7,683 nt of DNA. It comes from Halococcaceae archaeon. GTDB lineage: Archaea; Halobacteriota; Halobacteria; Halobacteriales; Halalkalicoccaceae. Within the stretch, counting starts at the first letter, position 1, and each line of letters opens with the position of its first letter. The notes under the pieces were generated by a model. It was not told the DNA's origin. It saw nothing but the letters and a program-made list of their open reading frames with translations, and ran no database searches. The stretch lies in assembly GCA_007129135.1 (NCBI GenBank), contig SKWB01000275.1, positions 1 to 7,683 on the forward strand, written 5' to 3'. Positions 1-5,334 of the stretch are shown here, piece after piece. Both the position numbers and the translations under genes were made by a program.

Positions 1-1053
1 AACCTCCCGGAGCCGCTCGCGCCGACCGACTACACGTTCGTCGAGACCCTGCGGATCCTCACCGAGGAGCTAGAGGAGGGCTTCGTCCCGGACGTGATCG
101 TCTACGCGGAGGGGCGGATGGACGAGCCGTACACGCTCACCGAACTCGACCGGATGAAAGACCGCCCGCCGGCGGCGATCGCGACCGAGGACAGGCGAGC
201 GGAGGCCGAGAGCGTCGTCACCGTGATCGAAACAGCCACCGAGGAGGACGAGGCGTTCGCGGAGATAGTCGAGGAGAACGACGGCAGCGGGGACGGTATC
301 CCCGACAGGAACTTGGAGGAGGTCTACGACGCACTGGCGGAGACCGACCGGGGGAGCGAAGCGGAGGAGTACCTCGCGGAGGATCGCCGCTCGTCCCGGG
401 TGATCTTCACGCTCGAACCCGAGGCGGGCGAGACCGAGGTGACCGAGGGCGCGGGGGAGATCGCCGACCGGAGTCACCTCGACGCCGCACCGACCGGCGA
501 CGCCGTGGTGAACAACGAGGTGTCGGACCTCGTCTTCGACTCCGCCATCGAGAGCCTCGCCATCGCGTTCGTCCTCACCGCGGTCCTGCTCGTCGCGAGC
601 TACGCCGTCCTGGAGGGACGACCGGTCTTCGGCCTGCTCAACCTGATTCCCGTCCTGGTCGCGGTCGCGCTGCTCGCGGGGACGATGCGCTACCTCGGCA
701 TCCCGCTCACGGCGTTCAACGCGCCGATCTTCACGGTCGCGATCGGTCTCGGGGTGGACTACACCGTCCACTTCATGCACCGCTTTACCGACGAGTTCAA
801 CGAGAGCGCCGACCTCCAGGACGCGCTCGCGACGACCGTCTGGGGGACCGGCGGCGCGCTCACCGGGTCGATGCTCACGACGGTGCTGGGCATCGGCGTC
901 CTCTACCTCGCGGTGATCCCGTTCATCGGGGAGTTCGGCGTCGTCATCGCGCTCGGCGTGCTCTACGCCTATCTGGGGTCGATCCTCGTCCTCCCCGCGG
1001 CGATCGGGACGTGGTACGCGCTGAGCCGTCGCCTCGGCCTGCCGTTCGTCTGA
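1..1053 (+). CDS. RND/MMPL-family exporter, C-terminal part (5' end outside window)
   Basis: The reading frame is open from base 1 (first residues NLPEPLAPTD) to a TGA at 1051-1053, so about 350 C-terminal codons are visible and the true start lies to the left. The first ~180 codons are hydrophilic and acidic, fitting the second large extracytoplasmic loop of an RND permease. About five hydrophobic segments follow (roughly codons 183-205, 210-228, 238-258, 285-312 and 315-340). The motif GLGVDYTVHFMHRF, with its Asp at codon 253, is typical of the second transmembrane repeat of RND/MMPL proteins. Family members are usually 750-1000 residues with two such repeats, so roughly half is missing. 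The family exports lipids, hydrophobic compounds or drugs using ion gradients; the substrate cannot be told here. It ends 48 bp before the next gene, which has its own promoter-like box. The family call is secure; substrate and start are unknown. Confidence 0.88.
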   Translation, partial: NLPEPLAPTDYTFVETLRILTEELEEGFVPDVIVYAEGRMDEPYTLTELDRMKDRPPAAIATEDRRAEAESVVTVIETATEEDEAFAEIVEENDGSGDGIPDRNLEEVYDALAETDRGSEAEEYLAEDRRSSRVIFTLEPEAGETEVTEGAGEIADRSHLDAAPTGDAVVNNEVSDLVFDSAIESLAIAFVLTAVLLVASYAVLEGRPVFGLLNLIPVLVAVALLAGTMRYLGIPLTAFNAPIFTVAIGLGVDYTVHFMHRFTDEFNESADLQDALATTVWGTGGALTGSMLTTVLGIGVLYLAVIPFIGEFGVVIALGVLYAYLGSILVLPAAIGTWYALSRRLGLPFV

Positions 1054-1070
1054 TCGCCTCTATCCGCGCG

Positions 1071-1076
1071 CTTTTG
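1071..1076 (+). promoter_or_regulatory. TATA-like box upstream of the CinA-domain gene
   Basis: CTTTTG stands out in a GC-rich 48-bp gap. Its T run is centred about 28 nt before the ATG at 1102. An archaeal TATA box sits about 26-28 bp before the transcription start, so this predicts a leaderless mRNA starting at or next to the ATG. The T run could also serve as a weak terminator for the upstream exporter gene. Confidence 0.45.
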
Positions 1077-1101
1077 CCTCCCGGCCGTCTCCCCCTCTCC
1101 G

Positions 1102-1836
1102 ATGGAGGTCGCCATCCTCACCGTCGGCGACGAGGTGCTCGCGGGGGACATCGCGAACACGAACGCCCAGTGGCTCGCGAGCAGGGTCGCCGAGGGCGGC
1201 TCGCGGGTCGTCCGCATCCTCACCGTGCCGGACGACAGGGACCTCATCGCGGGGCTCGTGAGCGAGTGGTCGGTGACGTTCGACCGGGTGATCGTCACCG
1301 GGGGGCTCGGTGGGACCCACGACGACGTCACCGCGGACGCGCTCGCGGACGCCTTCGGCCGCGACCTCGCGGTCTCTCCGGCGGTGCGCAGGGACGTGAT
1401 CGAGACCGCGGCGGCCTACCGCGAGGCGAACCCGGAGCGGGTCGAGGCGTACGACCTCGAGATCGACGTCGACGCCTGGGCGGCGCTTCCGGTGGGCTGT
1501 CGGCCGCTGATCAACCCCGAAGGGCTCTGTCCCGGCTGCGTGATCGAGAACGTCTACGCCTTCCCCGGGGTGCCGGCGGAGATGCACGCGCTGTTCGACC
1601 TCGTCGCGGCGGAGTTCAGAGGCGAGTCGGTCTCGCGCACCCTCTACACCCCACAGCCGGAGGGGTCGATGGTCGAGGCGGTGAGCGAGGTCAGAGAGCG
1701 CTTCGACGTGACCGTCGGGAGCTACCCGAGTACCCAGGGGAAGAACCGGGTGAAGCTGACCGGCGAGAGCGAGGAGACGGTCGAGGAAGCCGCCCGGTGG
1801 CTCGCGGGGGAGATCGAGGTCGTCAGGCGGGAGTAG
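1102..1836 (+). CDS. CinA N-terminal domain (COG1058, MoaB/MogA fold) protein
   Basis: This 244-residue soluble acidic protein starts MEVAILTVGDEVLAGD, the usual opening of the CinA N-terminal domain (GTELLxG in bacteria). Further motifs are NTNAQWLASRV (residues ~19-29), VIVTGGLGGTHDD (~64-76, the GGLGPTxDD loop) and YAFPGVPAEMHALF (~153-166, the LPGVPxEM motif). Bacterial CinA is about 410 residues with a C-terminal NMN deamidase (PncC) domain; that domain is absent, so this is the stand-alone form common in archaea. Some bacterial CinA N-terminal domains hydrolyse ADP-ribose, and the fold is shared with molybdopterin-binding MoaB/MogA. Either substrate class is possible and neither can be chosen from sequence. 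Residues ~132-150 hold three Cys (GCRPL, then LCPGC). The ATG at 1102 is chosen because the family motif begins right there and a TATA-like box lies ~28 nt upstream. No link to competence is implied. Confidence 0.85.
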   Translation: MEVAILTVGDEVLAGDIANTNAQWLASRVAEGGSRVVRILTVPDDRDLIAGLVSEWSVTFDRVIVTGGLGGTHDDVTADALADAFGRDLAVSPAVRRDVIETAAAYREANPERVEAYDLEIDVDAWAALPVGCRPLINPEGLCPGCVIENVYAFPGVPAEMHALFDLVAAEFRGESVSRTLYTPQPEGSMVEAVSEVRERFDVTVGSYPSTQGKNRVKLTGESEETVEEAARWLAGEIEVVRRE

Positions 1837-1877
1837 CCGGCGGTGCCAGAGCGGGCGAGCGACCGGTACGCGGACCA

Positions 1878-1884
1878 CTTTTAC
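1878..1884 (+). promoter_or_regulatory. TATA-like box of the zinc-ribbon/pcm operon
   Basis: CTTTTAC, preceded by GGACCA (a possible BRE), is centred about 27 nt before the ATG at 1908. It lies in the 71-bp gap after the CinA-domain gene. The spacing predicts a leaderless transcript covering the zinc-ribbon gene and pcm. Confidence 0.6.
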
Positions 1885-1898
1885 CGCTCGACGGACCT

Positions 1899-1905
1899 AG
1901 GAGGG
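1899..1905 (+). promoter_or_regulatory. Shine-Dalgarno-like AGGAGGG before the zinc-ribbon gene
   Basis: AGGAGGG ends only 2 nt before the ATG at 1908, closer than the usual 5-9 nt. If the mRNA is leaderless, as the upstream TATA-like box suggests, this site would not be in the transcript. It may be used only if transcription reads in from upstream, or be fortuitous. Confidence 0.3.
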
Positions 1906-1907
1906 AT

Positions 1908-2567
1908 ATGACCAACGAGATAGAGACGGGCGAGCGCGTCGCCGTCGCCTGTCCCTCCTGCTCACCGGAGGAAGGGACCGTCCACGAGGTGCTCAGGCCG
2001 GGCGGCCAGGCGACGGTGCGCTGTAGCGAGTGCGGACACGTCCACAAGACGCGGATCGAACGCGAGCGCGAGGTCCGCCTGGAGGTGATCGTCTCACAGG
2101 ACGGCGACTCCCGGCGCGAATCCGTCGAGACGCCCGCCGACCAGACCGTCTCCACCGGCGACGAGTTCGTCCTCGAGACCGAGGAGGCGATCCACCTCGT
2201 CCGGGTGACGAGCGTCGAACTGGAGGGCGAGAAGCGGGTCGAGAGCGCCCCAGCCGAGGAGGTCCGGGCGGTCTGGACGCGCGCGGTCGACAACGTCTCG
2301 GTGAACGTCACGGTCCACCCGAACGACGGACGGCGGGACAAGAGCCGGAGCGTGACGAGCCACGTCCCCGGCGATCACGAGTTCACCGTCGGCGAGGTCG
2401 AGGAGGCCGAGGACGAGGAGTTCCGGATCGTCGGCATCCACCTCCGGGACGACGTCTCGGGCTACCACCACACGAAGCTCGACCACGAGGGGGATACCGT
2501 CCCCGCGAAGGACGTGAAACGGCTCTACGGCGAGGACGTCTCCTCCTCGGCGTGGTCGGCCTGGTAG
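1908..2567 (+). CDS. HVO_0476-type zinc finger protein
   Basis: This 219-residue acidic protein has an N-terminal zinc ribbon made of two CxxC knuckles: CPSC (C15, C18) and CSEC (C39, C42), 20 residues apart. Residues ~55-205 form a mostly beta-predicted, Glu/Asp/Val-rich region without a motif I can assign. The C-terminus is SSSAWSAW. The overall pattern matches the haloarchaeal family named after Haloferax HVO_0476, whose biochemical function I do not know to be established. The frame is open far upstream, but the ATG at 1908 is chosen because the zinc knuckle follows at once and a TATA-like box sits 27 nt before it. The gene ends 4 nt before pcm, so the two are very probably cotranscribed and translationally coupled. 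A role linked to protein repair or nucleic-acid binding is possible but is inference from context only. Confidence 0.85.
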   Translation: MTNEIETGERVAVACPSCSPEEGTVHEVLRPGGQATVRCSECGHVHKTRIEREREVRLEVIVSQDGDSRRESVETPADQTVSTGDEFVLETEEAIHLVRVTSVELEGEKRVESAPAEEVRAVWTRAVDNVSVNVTVHPNDGRRDKSRSVTSHVPGDHEFTVGEVEEAEDEEFRIVGIHLRDDVSGYHHTKLDHEGDTVPAKDVKRLYGEDVSSSAWSAW

Positions 2568-2571
2568 GGAG

Positions 2572-3207
2572 ATGAGCGAGGACGACCGCTCCGCGGAGCG
2601 CGATCGGATGGTCGACGGCCTCCGATCCCGGGGACTGATCGAGCGGCCCTCGACCGAGCACGCGCTCCGGACGGTGCCGCGTCACGCGTTCGTCCCGGCG
2701 TCGAGGGAGGGAGATGCCTACGCCGACCGACCGCTCCCGATCGGCGACGGCCAGACGATCAGTGCCCCGCACATGGTCGCGACGATGCTCGACCTGCTAG
2801 AGCTCGACGGTGACGAACGAGTCCTCGAGGTCGGCACCGGCTGTGGCTATCACGCGGCGGTCACCGCAGAGGTTGTCGGCCCCGAGAACCTCTACTCGGT
2901 GGAGTACAGCGCCGACCTCGCCGAGAGCGCCCGCGAGGTCCTCTCGGAGATCGGTTTCGGCGAGCTCTCGATCCGCGTCGGCGACGGCCGCGAGGGGTGG
3001 GCCGAGCACGCACCCTACGACGCGATCTACCTCACCTGCGCCGCCCCACGGCTCCCCGACGCGCTGGCCGATCAGCTGCGGGGGGAGGGACCGATCGTCG
3101 CGCCGATCGGGACGCGCTCGCAGACGCTCTACCGGTTCTGGAAGCGCGAGGACGGCTCGCTCGACCGGGAGAACCACGGCGGGGTCCGGTTCGTCCGGAT
3201 GCGGTAG
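2572..3207 (+). CDS. pcm: Protein-L-isoaspartate O-methyltransferase
   Basis: This 211-residue enzyme uses SAM to methylate L-isoaspartyl residues in damaged cytoplasmic proteins, starting their return to normal Asp. The hallmarks are in order: TVPRHAFV (34-41), the family signature PIGDGQTISAPHMVA (56-70, with the Ser at 64 in the catalytic position), SAM motif I VLEVGTGCGYHAA (84-96), an acidic SAM-ribose contact in YSVEY (E111), GDGREGW (137-143), PYDAIYLTCAAP (148-159), and the C-terminal GVRFVRM found where bacterial enzymes have AVRFVPL. Length and motif order match E. coli Pcm (208 aa). The start codon is 4 nt after the stop of the zinc-ribbon gene; AGGGAG directly abuts the ATG, too close for a normal ribosome site, so coupling is likely. 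An alternative in-frame ATG lies at 2608 (residue 13). The gene is intact with no missing key residue, unlike its paralogue at 4597. Confidence 0.96.
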   Translation: MSEDDRSAERDRMVDGLRSRGLIERPSTEHALRTVPRHAFVPASREGDAYADRPLPIGDGQTISAPHMVATMLDLLELDGDERVLEVGTGCGYHAAVTAEVVGPENLYSVEYSADLAESAREVLSEIGFGELSIRVGDGREGWAEHAPYDAIYLTCAAPRLPDALADQLRGEGPIVAPIGTRSQTLYRFWKREDGSLDRENHGGVRFVRMR

Positions 3208-3331
3208 CGAGCGACGGGGTCTTCTTTCCGTTCCCGCACGCGCGAGGGGTCGGCACTCGCGACCTGGAGCCCGGTGGTGAGCCGTCGGGTCGGTGTACCC
3301 GTTTTATCAGTCGACCGCGCGAGGTGACCGT
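3208..3331. other. Intergenic gap between pcm and the MBL-fold hydrolase gene
   Basis: At 124 bp this is the longest non-coding stretch in the window. A pyrimidine-rich run with several T's (about 3219-3233, GTCTTCTTTCCGTTC) follows the pcm stop and may help terminate transcription, since archaeal polymerase can stop at U-rich tracts without a hairpin. The far end holds the promoter box at 3302-3307. I see no RNA gene or small ORF of note. Confidence 0.4.
3302..3307 (+). promoter_or_regulatory. TATA-like box of the MBL-fold hydrolase gene
   Basis: TTTTAT is centred about 27 nt before the ATG at 3332 and is the most AT-rich site in the gap. It predicts a leaderless mRNA. It also argues against the upstream in-frame GTG at 3293, which would place the TATA box inside the coding sequence. 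Confidence 0.65.
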
Positions 3332-4099
3332 ATGACGGCAGACCGCATCCACGGACTCAACACCGCGTACTGGACGCTCGACTACTCGCTCGCCGTGCAG
3401 GCGACGCGGATCGGCGAGCCGCTTCGGGCGACCGTCCCCTGCTTCCTGATCGACCACCCGGAGGGGCTGGTGCTGTTCGACACCGGGCTGAGTCACGAGA
3501 TGGTCGACGATCCCACGGGCTACGGCGCGCCACACATCGAGGGGTTCGTCGGCGGGATCGAGCCACAGGGGAGCGTCGCGGAGCAGCTAGAGGGACTCGG
3601 GTTCTCCCCCGAGGAGGTGGACACGGTGATCCTCTCGCACCTCCACGTCGACCACGCGGGCGGGATCGACGCCTTCCCGGAGGCGACGTTCGTCGTCCGA
3701 ACCGAGGAGCTCCGCTACGCCTGGTGGCCGGAGTCGACCCAGTGGCTCTTCTACCTCCAGCGCGACTTCGAGGCGCTCAGATCGCCCGAGTTCGAGGTCC
3801 GGGAGGTGACGGGGGAGTACGACCACTTCGGCGACGGAAGCGTCGTGGCGTTCCCGACGCCGGGACACACCCCGGGCCACCAGTCGCTCCGGGTCGAGCT
3901 AGAGGGGGAGACGGTGATCCTCGCCTCGGACGTCGCGAGCACGCAGACCGGCCTCGACGAGGAACTCCCCGCGTCGTTCGCGTGGTCGATGTCCGAGTCG
4001 GTCACGTCGATGCGCACGGTGAAACGGATGGCCGAACAGGGGGCGGACGTGGTCGTCAATCACGATCCCGAGCTGGTAGAGGCGCGACTCGGTTCGTAG
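3332..4099 (+). CDS. MBL-fold hydrolase of the N-acyl homoserine lactonase (AiiA-like) type
   Basis: This 255-residue protein carries the dinuclear-zinc motif SHLHVDHAGG (H103, H105, D107, H108), then PTPGHTPGHQSL (H179), ASDVA (D200) and VNHDPE (H244). These equal, in order and nearly in spacing, the seven metal ligands of Bacillus AiiA (H104, H106, D108, H109, H169, D191, H235). The PGHTPGHQSL string is typical of AHL lactonases, which open the lactone ring of acyl-homoserine lactone signals. AiiA's active-site Tyr, three residues after the bridging Asp, is replaced by Ser (S203), so substrate or mechanism may differ. There is no signal peptide, so it is presumably cytoplasmic. The ATG at 3332 is preferred over GTG 3293 because of the promoter position. 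It is probably monocistronic and ends 1 nt from the convergent DUF5518-type gene. The fold and metal site are secure; true AHL activity is inference, and another lactone or ester substrate is quite possible. Confidence 0.87.
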   Translation: MTADRIHGLNTAYWTLDYSLAVQATRIGEPLRATVPCFLIDHPEGLVLFDTGLSHEMVDDPTGYGAPHIEGFVGGIEPQGSVAEQLEGLGFSPEEVDTVILSHLHVDHAGGIDAFPEATFVVRTEELRYAWWPESTQWLFYLQRDFEALRSPEFEVREVTGEYDHFGDGSVVAFPTPGHTPGHQSLRVELEGETVILASDVASTQTGLDEELPASFAWSMSESVTSMRTVKRMAEQGADVVVNHDPELVEARLGS

Positions 4100-4100
4100 A

Positions 4101-4511
4101 TCAGACCCGCACCTCCGGCTCCGTCTCCTCGAACTCCGAGTTTCCGTCGCCTCCACCGCCGTACTCCGCGTAGAGGTAGGCGCCGAGGTAGCCGCCGAGC
4201 GCGCTCAGCCCGACGGTCCAGGCGGCGGCGATGGCGAGGCCGATCAGCACGAACAGACCGATCGCGATCGCCCCGCCGGGGTCGAACGCGAACAGCCCGA
4301 ACCCGAGGATCGCGACGAACCCCAGGAGGACCATCGGGACGAGGACGATCGCGCCGGAGAGCGCCCCGCTTCTGAGCCCCTCGCTGGTCGTCCCCTTCTC
4401 CAGGTAGGCGGTCACCGCCCCGCCGATGACCGGCGAGACGGCGGTGAACGAGAGCAGCACGGTCACGACCGCGCCGATGATCGCGTTGATCCAGGTGTTC
4501 GACTCTGACAT
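4101..4511 (-). CDS. DUF5518-type small membrane protein
   Basis: This 136-residue protein begins MSESNTWINAIIGAVVTVLL and has about four hydrophobic segments (roughly 8-36, 49-76, 80-96 and 97-115). They are rich in Gly and Ala, with a short polar loop YLEKGTTSEGLRSG (36-49) between the first two. The loop and the SPVIGGAVTAYLEKG string resemble haloarchaeal DUF5518 proteins, whose function is unknown. The tail (117-136) is Gly-rich then strongly acidic (EFEETEPE), as often seen on the cytoplasmic side of halophile membrane proteins. The frame extends 38 codons further upstream, but the ATG at 4511 is chosen because family-like sequence starts there and a T-rich box lies 27 nt before it. It is divergent from the PCMT-like gene (85 bp between start codons) and convergent with the lactonase-like gene (1 nt between stops). 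No function is proposed. Confidence 0.8.
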   Translation of the reverse strand: MSESNTWINAIIGAVVTVLLSFTAVSPVIGGAVTAYLEKGTTSEGLRSGALSGAIVLVPMVLLGFVAILGFGLFAFDPGGAIAIGLFVLIGLAIAAAWTVGLSALGGYLGAYLYAEYGGGGDGNSEFEETEPEVRV

Positions 4512-4535
4512 ACCTGCTATCGTCGATCCGGGCCC

Positions 4536-4540
4536 AAAGT
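4536..4540 (-). promoter_or_regulatory. Possible TATA-like box of the DUF5518-type gene
   Basis: On the minus strand ACTTT, centred on 4538, lies 27 nt before the ATG at 4511, the same spacing as the clearer boxes on the plus strand. It is short and flanked by GC-rich sequence including GGGCCC, so the call rests mainly on position. Confidence 0.35.
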
Positions 4541-4566
4541 CGTATCGCCCCCTCGCAAGCGCGCGG

Positions 4567-4573
4567 TTCATAT
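4567..4573 (+). promoter_or_regulatory. TATA-like box of the PCMT-like gene
   Basis: TTCATAT is centred 27 nt before the ATG at 4597, in the 85-bp divergent region shared with the DUF5518-type gene. The spacing predicts a leaderless mRNA and supports 4597 over the longer in-frame extension that starts at 4426 and runs back through the divergent gene. Confidence 0.55.
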
Positions 4574-4596
4574 CCCCTGACGGTCCTACGGGCGAT

Positions 4597-5334
4597 ATGG
4601 ACCCGGCGACCCTGCGCGACGACATGGTCGAGGGGCTCGCCCACGAGACGAAGGGCGTCCTCGACTCCGAGCGGGTCGGCCTCGCGATGCGGACGGTCCC
4701 GCGTCACGAGTTCGTCGACGAGCGGGTCGCCTACGAGGACCGTACCCACGAGGTCGACGGGACGACCGTCCTCGCGCCGAGCCTCGTCACCACGCTGCTC
4801 CAGGCGCTCGATCCGAGGGAGGGCGACGAGACGCTGATCGTGGGCGTCGGCGTCGGCTACACCGCGGCCGTCTGTGCGGAGATCGTCGGCGCGGAGCACG
4901 TCCACGCGGTCGACATCTCCCGGCCGATGGTCTACCGCGCCCGGGAGAACCTCGCGGAGGCGGGCTACTCCGCCGTCCTCGTCGACCACCGCGACGGGGC
5001 GCGCGGCCTGCCGGAGTACGCCCCGTTCGACCGGATCCTCGTCGAGGCCGCCGCGGTCAGGCCGCCCGAGGCCCTCCTCTCACAGCTCTCCCCGGATGGT
5101 CGGCTGGTGATGCCGCGGGGGACCCCCGGCGAGCAGTCGCTGGTCGGGGTCTCGGCCGATGGGGAGACCGAGCGGTTCGGCCCGGTCCGCTTCAAGCCGC
5201 TGTTGCTCGACGGCGAACAGACGGGGGCACCGGAACGAAACCGGATGCACAGGGAAGACCGCGAGTTCGCCGAGCGGTCGGCGCACCGACGCCACGGCTG
5301 GGAGCAGGAGTGGATCGACTGGGACCGGTACTAG
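4597..5334 (+). CDS. Diverged protein-L-isoaspartate O-methyltransferase paralogue
   Basis: This 245-residue PCMT-like protein shares TVPRHEFV (33-40), a glycine-rich SAM loop VGVGVGYTAA (82-91), the acidic SAM-ribose contact HAVDIS (D106), RDGARGLPEYAPFDRILVEAAA (132-153) and SPDGRLVMPRG (165-175) with the pcm product at 2572. The signature loop GDGQTISAPHM is replaced by VDGTTVLAPSL (54-63), so the catalytic-position Ser aligns with L59. The acid of SAM motif I (E86 in the canonical copy) aligns with I81. A C-terminal extension of ~45 residues is charged and ends GWEQEWIDWDRY, where the canonical enzyme stops after GVRFVRM. Haloarchaeal genomes commonly carry such a second PCMT-family protein near pcm. 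SAM binding remains plausible; classical isoaspartate repair is doubtful. It has its own promoter, and its stop codon shares CTAG with that of the convergent MFS gene. The family is certain, the activity unknown. Confidence 0.88.
   Translation: MDPATLRDDMVEGLAHETKGVLDSERVGLAMRTVPRHEFVDERVAYEDRTHEVDGTTVLAPSLVTTLLQALDPREGDETLIVGVGVGYTAAVCAEIVGAEHVHAVDISRPMVYRARENLAEAGYSAVLVDHRDGARGLPEYAPFDRILVEAAAVRPPEALLSQLSPDGRLVMPRGTPGEQSLVGVSADGETERFGPVRFKPLLLDGEQTGAPERNRMHREDREFAERSAHRRHGWEQEWIDWDRY

Noticed and set aside
70..780. A 236-codon minus-strand frame opposite the exporter
   Set aside because: It is a mirror of the exporter's codon pattern with no motif; the plus-strand frame has the RND motif and hydrophobic segments.
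1011..1907. Long in-frame extension upstream of the zinc-ribbon gene
   Set aside because: The extension is Arg/Gly-rich shadow sequence lying out of frame over the CinA-domain gene. The real start at 1908 has a promoter-like box and begins just before the zinc knuckles.
3293..3331. Upstream GTG start for the MBL-fold hydrolase
   Set aside because: It would add 13 residues encoded by the probable TATA box and its flank; ATG 3332 fits the promoter spacing.
4060..4989. A 309-codon minus-strand frame opposite the PCMT-like gene
   Set aside because: The translation is low-complexity Arg/Asp/Gly-rich, and the opposing frames have recognisable proteins.
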